Part shown: piece after piece, positions 1 through 12,332 of the stretch | Numbering within the stretch: the stretch's first letter is position 1 | Layout: the number at the start of each line of letters is the position of its first letter | Source: Cryptomeria japonica | Lineage: Eukaryota; Streptophyta; Pinopsida; Cupressales; Cupressaceae | Assembly (NCBI RefSeq): GCF_030272615.1 | Contig: NC_081408.1 | Location: 338,366,793 to 338,430,792 of the forward strand | DNA length: 64,000 nucleotides | Reading direction: 5' to 3' | Made by a program: the position numbers and the translations under genes | Notes under the pieces: model-generated | Told to the model about the DNA's origin: nothing | Seen by the model: only the letters and a program-made list of their open reading frames with translations | Database searches by the model: none

Positions 1-183
1 AAAAATCATTTATTCTGGTTTGAATCCAACATATGTCTGTACATTCTTGCAGAATTGTTTTGGGAATAGATTTGTTAGATGGATTAGAAAATTTTTGGTA
101 GAAATTGTAGGACCTCCTATTTTGGATGCCCTGTTTTGTTGTTCTCTGTGTGTGCAATGCCATAATTTGTGATGACAATTCAT

Positions 184-1702
184 CTATTGAAATGTTATTG
201 TCGGTGGAAATTTCTCCATCTCTTTTTTCACCTCATCCCAGGAGTCTATGTTTCTAAATGTTTCAAGCAATGATTTAATTTCATGTTGACATAACACTAA
301 AGATTTCCTATTTTTCTTAAGACTTGCTTGAACTACATCAATTGAATCATACTACCAAAGACCTCATCACCACAGCTAAAAATTGTCAAAAAATCATGTG
401 CCACATTGAATTATTTTCTCTCAAATGTGAACCCTCCACATGAGAAAGGCAAGGAAGCAAATATGCTCTTCTTTTGTTGACCATGAAAGTGCCTATCTAT
501 GCTCTCCAACTGCCATACATATTCCAGTGCAAATACCCTCTCTGTCACATGTATTCGAAGTCTGTAGGGTTTTACTTCTGATCCGTAAAACCTTAACACA
601 GTGTATTCTTCCATGAAGAACCAATCAGCGAATTGTATTTGACTTCCAAGTTGAATGCAATCTCTACAAGACACAAGCAATCTAGGCATTGGAGTGCTTG
701 TAATTTCATTATACGTTGGTGCCAAAAAGAAGTCTACAAAATGGTTGTAGTTATTTCTGTTATCATGCATCCTTATCTTAGGTGTCCATTCATATATTGG
801 ACACTCTTTTCTGTTCCGAGTCTTCTCATCAATCTTATAGTTCACAATGTGAAGATTGTTGGTCTTGAATATTGCATGATACTTGGATAGAAGAAGATAC
901 CACAAGTAGGATGAAAACTTAAATGTCTTATAGGAACATTTTTTTATCATTAGTAATTGTTTTTGCATGGATTTAACAACATGCTCAACAAAATTATATC
1001 TTATTGGTTTACTTACACAATAGATATTAAAAATCATTTCAAGAAGGCTAGCACCCACTTCCTTATCACTTTCCAATCCTAGGCAAAATGTCAACAAGTA
1101 AATAGTATCCCGAACCCATGGAACAAAAATATTACAATCATAAGGAAGCTTATGATTCCAATCTAATAGAGTACCACACATTATTAGAGCTTTAATAAAT
1201 GAATCTCTATGACTTGGATCAAGACTCTCATAATTCTCTGCCAGCTTTCCTAGGTCAATGTGGACGTTTGAGTTTTGTGCTTCAAACCCTAGGTTCAACA
1301 AACGAGCAAATTCTCCCTCATTTATGGATAGAATTTCCTCTTGTCTATTTTTATTGATAATTGATTTTTTATCTTCATCATAATTTTCAGCACAAGCCAT
1401 GACAAATTCAGGGCAAGGGAATACTTCAGGTAACACTATGCTTCCCAATCCAGCATCCCACGATGCGATTTTATTTGTTCTTTGTTTAACATTGTGTTAA
1501 AAACAATAAATGTTGCCCTTCTTGGATCTGCCTCCTTATTAGACAATGCATATCTAATTTATATGATACACTTTTCACTATGGATAGTAGGGACATAAAT
1601 ATTATGGTATTCATCAATGAAAATTGGTGTTTTAACCAGTTCGGTTGGGTATTTTTTATTCACTTGGCTTTCTGTTGAACTACTGCTTCCCGGTTTCCCC
1701 AT
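184..1702 (-). pseudogene. Broken low-copy gene of unknown function
   Basis: I do not recognise the family. Read on the minus strand, an ATG at 1702 opens a frame beginning MGKPGSSSSTESQ. It meets a stop near 1576, shifts frame near 1447, runs openly for about 345 codons to a TAA at 411, continues in the same frame, and shifts once more near 345. It ends with a charged helical tail (KKEMEKFPPTITFQ) and a TAG at 184-186. The ancestral product would be about 500 residues. The middle part is rich in aromatic residues (SSYLWYLLLSKYHAIF) and shows no clear signal peptide or transmembrane segment. Retention of one coherent reading through four lesions argues that it was once a real protein. The absence of reverse transcriptase or transposase motifs makes a host gene more likely than a transposon, but a retroelement accessory ORF is possible. 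Confidence 0.55.
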
Positions 1703-2503
1703 CGTTGTTATTGTTAATAATTCAAAATAATCCTAGATACAAGCTTGAAAAATGCTAACCCTCAAATTGAACCAGGAGATTAAAAAAATTAAAAAATTTG
1801 GGATGTAGGTGTTTTAGATTTTACCTGAAATTTCTATTTCACTAGATTGGTGCAAACAGACTGTTGCATTCCTCAATCTTGTAGCCATTTCTGAATCTCC
1901 CTGGATTTACTAGTTTGTCAATGAAATGAAATACAATTATGAGTCACTTATTTTCAAAACACTGAAAAAGTAATGGCAAAATTTCTAGAATCCTGTTATA
2001 ATTTTATAAATTATTATTAATATCTATTTGCCACCGAAGGACAAAACCTTCATTTCTTCAGTCTAAATTCTGAGGACAATGGACATGTCACCAAACTCAA
2101 GTGACGAGTCACTTTTTCAGACTGGTTTTTAAGTCTTTTTAATCCTTTTCAACTTATGCCCTAAATAGAGCTTAATTATAGTTCATTAAATGTAAAACGT
2201 TCAATTCTAGGTCAAGTTCTCATAAATGTGTTTACTTCCCACATTCACACCGAAATCCACCCTAAACCATTGATCTGTGCTCATCCAATGGATGATGGAA
2301 TCTGTTGTCAGTTATCGTGGGTCTTAGGACTTATGCCATTTTTTGGCCACATCACCAAACTCGAGTCACTCTTAGGGCATGGTTTTGAAGACTTTTTAAT
2401 CCTTTTCAACCTCTGCCCGAAATAGAGCTTATTACAATTAATTAATTATACAATTACAAATTTAGAATTTATACTTAATTAAATGTTTATCATTTATGAA
2501 AGT
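1703..2503. other. Intergenic; local duplication and dispersed-repeat copy
   Basis: No gene is seen. Two imperfect copies of a roughly 100-bp segment, about 2090-2190 and 2345-2430, share phrases such as TTTTTAATCCTTTTCAAC and AAATAGAGCTTA. Between them, 2235-2330 is a copy of a repeat that recurs at 17777-18125 and 19415-19560, with the core CATTGATCTGTGCTCATCCA. Confidence 0.5.
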
Positions 2504-3625
2504 TATTCTCAGGGGTAAACTAAGCATAAATGACAGAATCAGATTTCAAAGAGCGAATCACAACTCTAATCTAATCAATATTACTCCTAAATTACAATGG
2601 AATAATGCAAAATCAATTGAATTATGAAATGAAACTAATTGAAAGTTCCCTCAATTGACGTAGAAAGGCTTCCATTGCTCTTCTCCATTGTTGTTGATGT
2701 AGGTGGCTCTCAGGTATTGCACTTGATTTTCTGCATAAGATGACCAACAATTTTGAAGACTATGATTTTGTGATTCTAGATTCTAGCTTGAATTGAGAAA
2801 ATGATTAATTTATAGATTTTTAACACAAAGGGGGTGAGAAATAGAACTCAAGTGTTGATTAATAGATAACTGAAATTGATTGATCAGTTAACAGAGTTGA
2901 TTGATTTGTTAACTCAATAGATTGGAGAGCGAACTAAATAGATTGGCTAGTAAACTCAATTGATTGATCAGTAAACTAAATTGACTAGGGAGATGATTGA
3001 ATTGATGGATTAGTCAGAAAAAGGTGATTGAGAGTTAAAAAGGATGATTGATGAGTTAACTGAGTTAAAGTATTAAACAACTGATTTGATCAATCAGTTC
3101 TAATTTTAGCATGTGTTGTAGGATTTTGAAATTAAATTTGATTTTCATTTTCAATTTGGATTTGAATTTGGTCATTTGAATGCTGAAATGCACATGAAAT
3201 TAATTGAAATTTAGATTTGGTGAAATGTGAATTTGGAAGAAATGAAGTGAAATTCGAATTTGGGGGAAATGAAATGAAATTAGTTGGAAATAATTGAAAT
3301 TATAATTTGGGGAATTGGAGGAATTTAATTAATTAATTTAAATAATTTAAATGAAATTATTTAAACTTAGGAGATTGAATGAATTAAATAATAAATATTA
3401 TTTAACTCAGGAAAATATTGCAATTAATTAAATAATTGATATTTAATTTATAATTGAGATAGGGTTAATTGATTAAATGATGAAATGATAGAAATTCGAT
3501 AATTAGAAATGTTGGATGTGATAATCAGAAGAAATATTTAATTTAATCAAATAATTAAAGAATTACTTAATTAAATAGACAAATAATTAGTGTAAGATCA
3601 ATGAGACATTTTTTAGGTGTCTACA
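2504..3625 (-). repeat. 3' LTR of the large minus-strand element
   Basis: It matches 16643-17766 along its whole length. Its outer end is TATTCTCAGG where the other copy has TGTTCTCAGG, so the canonical TG has mutated. Its inner end, GTGTCTACA, adjoins the polypurine tract. Confidence 0.85.
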
Positions 3626-3642
3626 TTTTCCCCTCTTTGAGA
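3626..3642 (-). other. Polypurine tract
   Basis: The minus strand reads TCTCAAAGAGGGGAAAA directly before the LTR start TGTAGACACC. This is the plus-strand priming site expected next to a 3' LTR. The same block recurs at 63918-63935. Confidence 0.8.
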
Positions 3643-3909
3643 CAATTTTGAAGCGACATTGTTTCAAAGAAAACCAAAAATTCATGCCCCAGTATGCCTC
3701 CGTGACACTAGGGTATAATGACCCCTCGAGAGATGGTTTGTGCATTGAAGGCATGAATGATCTCTTGAAACAAGAAGAATGTTAGATGAAAGATGAAAAA
3801 TGGTTAATTTAATGTCAGGAATGAGTTTGATTATAGAAAAGAAATGGTTGAAGTGATTTTTAGATTGATTGAATGATAAGATTGATGGGATTGATTTGAT
3901 AAAGATAAA

Positions 3910-5240
3910 GTCTAGTTTCAGGAAGGACACATCCTGTATAAGACAAAAATGATTAAAACATCTGGTTTCAGGAAGGATACATCCTATATAAGACAAAGAT
4001 ATATGATCACGTCTAGTTTCAAGAAGGATGAATCCTATATAAGATAAATGATAGATCAAGATTGGATGAATGATAAAATATGATGAAGGTGAGGAAAAAT
4101 TTATTGATAGATAGAAATGTTGAAATGATAGATGAAAAGATTGAAATTAAGTGATGAGAGAGATCATGCTAGATGAAAGAATGATTGGAAAGAATGATCA
4201 AGTAGAAAACTGTTTGATGAGAGAATGATCTGAAGAGATAATCAACATGATGTGATTAGAAAAATGAAATGATATGATTGATGGTGAATATTCTTATTGT
4301 CTTTATTCATAGTGCAATACATTTTCATCATTGAGCCTTATTATGTAACAATGAATCTTATTACATCAGGGTATGAGGAACCAAGATATATAGATATCTC
4401 ATTGCAAATAAACAAACACGTAGAAGACAAGGAATGAACCCTCCATTCTTGGAATTACACTAGGGGTCGAGGTATGTGTGGCATTCACAAGTTGAATGCT
4501 CCTATCACAGACACCCACTAGAGCAACTGCCCCAGAACTTCATTGGTTCAAACCAAAAACAACAAACACAGAAAATGGATCATGCCCATCATGACTCCTC
4601 TAGTCACTTTTTGGACATCCTTGAGTAGATAAAAGCAATGATCTTCGCCAATTTGATAAAAAGAGTCAACCAAAATAGACAAAACTCAGCAGTTGGATTG
4701 ACTGTGCCTTTGCTTTGATATGTTTGATGTGATTTTGATAATGTCTAGTTTCATAAGTTTTGGACCCCGTTTAAGACTGATCTATCTAGTTTCGAGTGTC
4801 CCGATTCTGTTTAAGACAAGATGTTGATCATGTTGATAGTTTGATAGTGATTCGATAGATTAGGTAGTTGATCAGCTTGATTGCAAATGTTTGGTTTAAG
4901 ATAGTTATATACTTTTTTTGACTTTGTGCGAAGTGTTTGTTGGATAGCTGCTAAAATATTTGATTTTGCAAGACATGTTATTGTAAGTTTTTGATTGATT
5001 TTTCAATGTTTTTTGTATTTTGTGGATTGATATTTGATTTATTTATTTTGATTTTTGAAACATGACCTGCCATTAATTGATAAATATAAGACCAACTTGG
5101 ACAAAATCCAGTAGTCATACTGATCTATGTCATTGTTTTCATTTGTGTGATCATTGATAGGAACGTCTGGTTTCAAATAGTGAGTACCTCATATAAGACC
5201 AATTTGTCTGGTTTCGAGTATACCCTTGATTGTATAAGAC
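3910..5240. repeat. Seven copies of a ~35-nt GTCT...AGAC unit
   Basis: Units start GTCTAGTTTC or GTCTGGTTTC (the start is shortened in some) and end TATAAGAC, TATAAGAT or TTTAAGAC. They occur in three clusters: three units at 3910-4045, two at 4743-4817 and two at 5165-5240. The first cluster also pairs internally (AGGA...TCCT), so each unit could fold as a short hairpin closed by GTCT/AGAC. They lie in the non-coding 3' interior of the LTR element. Function is unknown. Confidence 0.7.
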
Positions 5241-5813
5241 ATGTTGATGTTTGATAGAGTTTGATCGATAGATTGATTAACAAGACATGTGATCAGTTTG
5301 ATTGTATATTTTGAGATTTTGCTTGTTGTTGATTTGATTTGATGGATGGCCCATGCTTTCTTTCTTTGATTTTCAGATTTGTTGTTTAACTTTTGATTTT
5401 TATGGATGAAAGGACAACGAGTTGACTTTGTGGCTAATCATGATGATTAGCCATTAACGACTCATTAGGAGGGGGATTAGAGGAAATGTTAGGTGGGATT
5501 TATATTTGTAGGAGAATTTGACTAGGAGAGAGAATGAGTGGAGGGAATAAAAAATTAGAAGAATAATGTTAAATGAGTTTAGGGAGTTTCTAGAAGAATT
5601 TATTAGGTTAATGATGAATTAAGAAAATGATATCCATTTTTTGGAGAATTTTTAATTCCTCCAATGCATCTTGTAGAGTGTGGAGATACAAAATGCCTTT
5701 AGGGCATATTTATTGGTCTCCACACCCTCTCTTGGAGCTTGTGTGAGCTCACAAGTAAATCATAGCCCTTCATCTTGAATTAATCCTAGCCATTCATTTT
5801 CCTCTCCTCTTCC

Positions 5814-5826
5814 TATAAAATAGGGC
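5814..5826 (+). promoter_or_regulatory. Candidate TATA box on the plus strand
   Basis: TATAAAATAGGGC follows a pyrimidine-rich stretch and is followed by a C/A-rich leader-like sequence and a possible splice donor (GAGAAGGTAAAA, near 6050). About 330 bp upstream, AGGAGGGGGATTAGAGGAAA precedes TGTTAGGTGGG at 5487. That would fit a polypurine tract and LTR start of a plus-oriented remnant inside the larger minus-strand element. No matching second LTR is seen. Confidence 0.35.
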
Positions 5827-6309
5827 TCCATTCCTTCATTCAGAACATCTTGAAATCCAGTAAGCTTATGCTGCCCTTTTGAGCCCAGGAAATCATCTTG
5901 GAAACTTGATCATCTCATCCTTATCATTCATCCTTATCATTTGTGCACAATATTGGAGAGCCATCCACATCCAGCAATCAAAGGAGCACATCAAGTGGAG
6001 CATTATCAAGGGGCACCTTCACTTCATCAAGCTCAATCCGAAGGAGAAGGTAAAATAGCAAGGTGAAATGGTCTTTTAATGATATTTTAGCATTCTGCAT
6101 GTTTATTTCGTTATGTTTTGATCAGTTTACCTTTCAAATCTGTTTTTCCCTCTTCAGAGAGTTTATCAGTGATAAAATAATACTAGTCAGAGTATAAGTC
6201 ATATGCCATGTAGGGCAATAAACAACAAAGTATAAACAAAAGCATAAACTAGGCTTATCCATCCAAGGGCTACACAGAATAGACAAAAAACTCCTCCACA
6301 TGCAGAAAG

Positions 6310-8098
6310 TTATTTCTTTTTCCCTTGGCTCTTCTTAGGGAGCATCTTTCTAGCCCATTCCTTAGTGAGGAACTTAAACAGGCCTTTGTAGTTGTCATCC
6401 TCCTTGCCTTTCCCTTTGGCTATGCTTTCCTGCAATAGGCACAACGTAGTAGCCGAGCATCTCATAACATTCAGAGCAAACTTGGACACATCCTACATCT
6501 TGGACTCTGTTGCCTCTAGTCTGCTAGTGATCACTTGCACATTGTTAGAGAGGGCCTCTATCTTTTTCTCAAGCTCTGCCAGGTTGGAATCCTTTTCCTT
6601 CACGCTGCTGGCCTCTTCAACGACCAACATTTTTTCCATCCTAAATGTTGGGGAGGGAAAATTGGATGGCTCTGGACTCTTGGAGGATATGGGGCTTTCA
6701 GAAATCTAGGTGGAGCTCACAGAATGAGGGGTCGGGTTGTGCTAGGCCAGGGGATTTTTAACAGTTAGAATGGAATTGCCTGTGTTGTGTGAGGAGGAGG
6801 GGTCTCTCAGGGATTTATCTGAGGGTTTAGAGGCTAGTCTGCTAGAGCGATGGGGGTATTGGCTTCTTCAGTAATTTCCAAATCAGAGTCAATCTCTTGG
6901 ATTTTGACTCCTTTGGGGGTTCTAACCTCCTCCGAGGAGAGATTCTTGGTTTTCTTGCTAGAGGAGCCAATTTTCGGGTGCTGAGGGCTTGAATCATTAA
7001 TGGTAGGAGGGTGGGTCGAGGGACCAACATTCTGCACAGAAATGGAATGAGGCGGGTAGAGGGCAAGGTGAAAGTTATACAGGAAGAGAATAAGGCCTTG
7101 ATGCAGGATGGGAAAGTCTTTCCCTTTTTTCTTAGCTTTGGCTATATCTTTAATATTAGCATCCATAGAATGCAATAAAAAGAAAGGAATGGAAATGAGG
7201 TCTTTATTCCTCAAATGGTTAAGGAACAGGAGATGGTAGTAGTAGAAAATGCCATACCTTCATGCCAGCGTAAAATACTTCATCATGATATAGAAGACCT
7301 CATCCCACGGGTGAGGGAGCTCCTCCCTGTTGAATCCTCCTACCCTCTTGATAAGGTTTTCGCCCTAGCGGAAGAACTGGTTAAGGCTGGTAGAATCTGC
7401 AATGCGGCTCTACGTTTTCCATTTTCTACCCTCCATCAAAAGGCCCGTCGCCTGAGCTATAACCTCTTCATTGATTTTTAAAGAGATTCTCCCATGGTCA
7501 CCCTTTTGTCCTCCCAGGAAGTCATAAATTGTCTGGAAAGTCCTTAATCATTACCCTTCATACTTTCCATGAATTTGTCAATACCACCTTCAGCGCACAC
7601 AAACCAGGCTACTGATTTAGCTTTGAACTCATCCACTTTATTGAGTTCCAGTCTGAGCCCATCCCCCCCCATTCTTGAATCCTCCAATTTAATAGATTGA
7701 GAATCACTTACAGCAAAAACACAAAGTTGAAGCAAGCTTAAGGCAGAATTGTTAAAATAATTGTGTTGAACTTGGAATAAACGGTTGTAATAATCGGACT
7801 GATTATTATCCCTTAAGATCCCATAGATATAAAAAGCCGAAGATCTACTCAGAATGTGCGAGCCTTCATTCAAGCCAATGTGAGTTGATAGGTCCCCAAT
7901 GCCGCCTTTATTGTCACCAGTTGGCTCCATCCGGGTAATAATTAGGGAGTAATCATTCCCGATGTCTGTACTTTCATCATAAATCCATCCCATATGGTAG
8001 TGGTGACTCAGCCTGCCTTTGATACGTGGCCGTCTAGGATAGAAATTGGTGGGATTCCCATGCCAATTTGAAATTTGAATAAAGTTTTCCTTCATCAT
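6310..8098 (-). pseudogene. Broken ~600-codon ORF, probable retroelement-associated protein, family unknown
   Basis: The first 184 codons (8098-7544) are open. After a frameshift near 7540 the reading continues (IYDFLGGQKGDHGRISLKIN), with stops near 7400, 7370 and 7260, then runs openly through 7214-6834. The last part (about 6620-6310) reads as a leucine-rich coiled coil (LAELEKKIEALSNNVQVITS) and ends in a basic tail (LPKKSQGKKK) before a TAA at 6310-6312. The middle segment has an aromatic, hydrophobic core (IPFFLLHSMD) and a proline/serine-rich linker. No catalytic motif is recognised. It lies directly downstream of the LINE RNase H region on the same strand, so it may be a LINE 3' ORF, an ORF of the surrounding LTR element, or a separate insertion. 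Confidence 0.5.
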
Positions 8099-8193
8099 CG
8101 AGCAGATAGGACGGTCCCTTCCTACGTAAAGGCCTTTTCCTTTTCCAAGATTTCCTTAGTGGTGACCAGCCACAGACTGGGGTCCCTCCAGCA

Positions 8194-11100
8194 TCATAAG
8201 CCATTTTGCAGCCTTCCGTTAGCCACCATGGAATCGACAGCTCTATTTCCTTCTCTGAAGATGTGGCAGATAGTGAAGTCCTCCATCTTGACTAGGAGGC
8301 ACCTGATATCCCTCAGAATGGGTTCCACTCTCTACCCTGCCGATGAGTTCCCTTTGATAGAGTCCACAATGATTTGAGAGTCTCCTTCAATTTCCAAATG
8401 TTTTATTCCTATGGAGTTAGCCATTTTCAGACCCCAAAGGAGGGCCATTCCTTCAGCTTGAGTGACTGTATTATTCCTTAGGTTGCCAGCATAGGCTGCA
8501 ACTGTGTTCCCCAGATGGTCCCGAATGACTCCACCTCCTGCTTGACAATTGCTTTGAGCTGAACCATCAAAATTCAGTTTAAACCAGTGTAGCCTGGGGG
8601 TTGACCATTTGGTCATCCGTCTCTTATTCTTGGTACTATTGTTGAAGCGATCAAAGCCAAGGGGGAGCTTCCAACAAACAAAAATCCTTTTCTCAACCTC
8701 ATTGGGAGGATAAGGGGGATTTTCCATTTTGTAACTTCTAAGTTTTTCAGAGATCATCTTAAAGCAAATGTGAGCCACAATGTCCGGGGGGGTCTCAGTG
8801 TCTCTGAAAATTCTGTTGTTTCTTTCTCTCCACAAGGCCCAGCAGATGTGCGGTGGTATTTGTTTCCATAGTTGAATGATGAGGGGATGATGGGAGGGGA
8901 GGGTCCCAATCAAAAGAAAAAAAAATTATATCCTTCTAGAAGACCCAACAAAGACCTCATTTCTGAAGAGTAATAGACCAAATATGAGCAGCAAAGGGAT
9001 AGAGGACAAAAAGGTGGTCAATCAATTCCTCATCATCTTTACATAGACTGCGTCTATTGGGGAGATGGAATCCCCTCTTCTTCAAGTTATCAAGCATGAG
9101 GGTTTTACCATGCATGAGGGGCCACCAAAAGAAATTGATTTTAGGGATTAGTTGCGGGTTCCAAACTTTCTTCCAGCATTCAGCATCCATAGGGTGCTTA
9201 AGGAGCTGATTGTAAGCATATTTGACCGAGAAAGAACCTGATTGGGTCTCTTTCCAGATGAAATTGTCTTCATTTGGGGCCAGGGGGATTCTGGTTTTCG
9301 ATAATATGTGTTGCAGATCCTGAGTAAGGGGGACCAGGTTAGGTCTGTTGCTCCAGATGTGAACAATGTCCTTCCAACAAAAAACTTCTTGGTACCAAAT
9401 AATCCGTAATATAATCCCCCAGGATACCTTTAAGGTGGTTCATGATTTGATGGAAGCGAGTGTTGACCAAAGGCCTATCCTTTGTCCAAAAGTCCTCCCA
9501 GAATCTCACCTTTCTATCATCTCCTAGCTACCATTTCAGACCTTCTCTAACCATCACTCTACTCTTTAGGATGTTGTTCCACAATTTGGATCCTTGGGGA
9601 AGGTTGGTTGTATTCAAATTATAATAGAAATGCTCCCGGTCCAGGTACTTGGCTTTGACAATGTTGCACCAGTCCGCCTCACCTTTAGCCAAAGTCCATC
9701 CAATCTTGGCAACTAGTGCCTTATTGAGGGCATTAATATTTCTTATGCCCAAACCTCCCAATGATTTGGGTAAACACGTGGTATCCCACTTGCCCAGAGC
9801 AAAGCATTTTTTCTCTTCCAAGCCAGTCCATAAGAAGGTTTTTTGGATTTTCTCAAGTTTTTCCCCCATGGTCCCTGATATTTTAAACATGGAAAGGAAG
9901 TACAATGGAATTCCCTATAGGGAGGCTGCGAGAAGCTGGAGGTTCCCTGCACTACTGAGGAATTTCCCTTTCCATCCCGCAAGTTTTTTCTGCATTCATT
10001 CCAAAATAGAGTTCTAGAAGGTGGGGGTGACTTCCTTGACTATGAGGGGGAGACCTAGGTAGGTCCCCAGAAGAGTTGCCTCTTTGCATCTAAGGATGGA
10101 GAGAATTATGAGTTGGAGGTCATTTGGAGTGTTGAAGAAGTAGAGATTACTCTTATCATAGTTGATGCATTGTCCCGAAGCCTTGGCATAGTCAGCAAGT
10201 AGGATCTTCCACCCTTTAGCCTCCATGACAGAAGACTTACCAAATAGGAAAGTGTCATCCACGAACTATTGAATATTAGAGGGGGGGAATGTGGAGGCTG
10301 CTTTGAACCCTTGGAGCCTACCATTGGTGACCAGATGGGCCACATTTCTTCTTAAGACTTTAGCTATCATGATAAACAGATAAGGGGACAGAGGGCCACC
10401 CTGTCAGATACCTTTTTCTGCTTTGAAACAACCCCTAGGAGTCCCATTAATCAAAACCAAGAATTCAACCATGGTAACACATTCCCGAATCATACTCACC
10501 ATTTTTCGGTTAAATCCCAGTTTTAGAAGCAGTTTGAAAAGAAACTCCCAATAAACCCTATCATAAGCTTTAGATATATCAAGTTTAAAGGCCATACCTG
10601 GTAATTTGCTCCTATCGATGGAGTGGATTATCTCATGAGTAGCAATGGCAGCATCCAAAATTTGGTGCCCTGGGACAAAGCCTTTCTGGGACGGACTAAT
10701 AAATTTTTCCAAGAAGGGTTTAATCCTATTCATAAGGACCTTGGAGAGTATCTTATAAATGGTATTGTAGAGGCTTATGGGACGATACTCCTTCAAGTAG
10801 CTAGGTGTAGTGGTCTTGGGGATGAGGACAATGAAAGTGTTGTTGATCTTTTTTAGCAATCTCCCCGTCTTGAAGAAATCTTGAACAACTTTGGTGACAT
10901 CGTAGCTAACAATGTCCCAAAAATCTTGGAAGAATGTCGGGGAGAAATCATCCGGGCCTAGAGTCTTGTAGGCCCCCATAGCAAAGATAGCCTGGTGCAC
11001 TTCATCAATGGATATGGGGGCCATAAGTTTCCGATTGTCATCCTCATTGATGACCATCGAAAGTTTACTAACAAGGTAGTTCTGGAGCAGAGAATCACTT

Positions 11101-12332
11101 CCACCATTATCTGCATATTGTCTAGTGAAAAAGTCCACCACACTCTATCCAAGAAGAGAGTCTTCAGAGATTTCTTGGCCTATTTCATCCTTAATAATTT
11201 TGATATGGTTCCTTCTCTTGTGGATACAAGCTGATCTGTGGAAGAAAGTAGAATTTTTGTCCCCTTCCTTCAACCACTGGGTCCTAGATCTTTGCTTCCA
11301 GTACACTTCTTCCTTGGAGAGGGTATCTTTCTAGCTCTTGCGGCACTCTTCCTCCTCCTTCAAAATGGGGTCTAGGGGGTTACCGGTATCCATAATATTA
11401 TGAAGTTGTTCCAGTCTGGACCCCAGGTCCTTCTTTCTTTTGAAGATGTCTCCAAAGGTGGTCCTATTCCAACCTTTGACTTCCCTGCTAATTAGCTTTA
11501 ATTTCTCCATGATTTTGAACATGGTAGTCCCTTGGATCGGGGTGGTCCACCAACATCTAACCAGCTCCCTGAAGTCAAGATGAGAGGCCTACATGATCTC
11601 ATAGCGAAAGGGGGGGACCCTAGTAGGGTCTGTCTTTCCAGTGGAGAAGAAGAGGGTTGTGGTTAGACGCAGTCCTTGGGAGGGTTTTCGAGTAAGAGCT
11701 ATGTCTGATGTCCCAATGGGTGGAAATCAAGAATCTATCCAGTCTAACTTTTATAAGATGTTTACCTTTCCTATTGTTCGACCAGGTGAAGCGAGCACCC
11801 TATAGGTCAATATCCATAAGGCTAGAAGCATTGCTAAAACTGGCTAGGTCGCCCATGCTGTCAGAGAAATCCTCAAGGCCTCCACACTTTTCAGAGGGGT
11901 AGAGGAGGGAATTGAAATCTCCCACAAGCATAAACTGAGCCTTCTAATTAGTCACAATGATATTAGAAATTTCCTCCCATGGGAGTCATCTCCCTGACCT
12001 AGAGTTGGGAGCATAGATATTGAACATCTACCAAATTGTTCTCCGTAATGAAGAGAAACCGCTAGGAAATTTTGGGAGCTAGCAAAAAGCTTATCTTTCA
12101 TTTTAATGGGATCCTAGAGGGTAGCAATACCCCCAGAAGAACCCAAAGCATCTACATATAGATAATCCGCTCCAGGACAAAGTTTACCAGCAACCGAAAC
12201 AAAGGTTTGAAAGGGCATCTTGACTTCCTGAAGAAGGCAAATGTCAATTTTCATCTCCAGAATGAGTTGTTTTATGGCGAACTGCTTCTAGGGGTTGTTC
12301 AGACCCCTTATGTTCCAAGAGAGGAACTTCAT
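8194..12332 (-). pseudogene. LINE ORF2: endonuclease, reverse transcriptase, RNase H (broken)
   Basis: ATG at 12332 opens MKFLSWNIRGLNN, the endonuclease N-terminal motif, followed by LLQEVKM with the metal-binding Glu. The reverse transcriptase core runs from 11141 (GPDDFSPTFFQDFW, LIPKTTTPSYLKEYRPISL, FKLDISKAYDRVYWEFL). GI-stop-QGGPLSPYLF follows at about 10402 and the catalytic FVDDTFLFG at about 10262, just after an in-frame stop. A connection region around 9905-8957 includes an RRSLCKDDEELIDHLF zinc-like segment. RNase H motifs NFDGSAQ, TQAEGMALLWGL and EGDSQIIVD lie at 8913-8332, and HIFREGNRAVD ends the domain before a TGA at 8194. Many stops and frameshifts make it a pseudogene. The GI-stop-Q lesion is most simply CGA to TGA. 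Confidence 0.85.
12329..12332 (-). promoter_or_regulatory. ATGA overlap of ORF1 stop and ORF2 start
   Basis: The minus strand reads AAGAAATGAAGTTC. TGA closes ORF1 and the overlapping ATG opens ORF2. A 4-base stop/start overlap is the arrangement used for termination-reinitiation in other systems. Here that mechanism is only inferred. Confidence 0.6.

Noticed and set aside
633-890. Plus-strand frame opposite the unknown pseudogene
   Set aside because: It is antisense to the better-supported long minus-strand reading.
3682-4059. Minus-strand 125-codon frame
   Set aside because: It repeats the same peptide because it overlies the 35-nt repeat units; no independent coding evidence.
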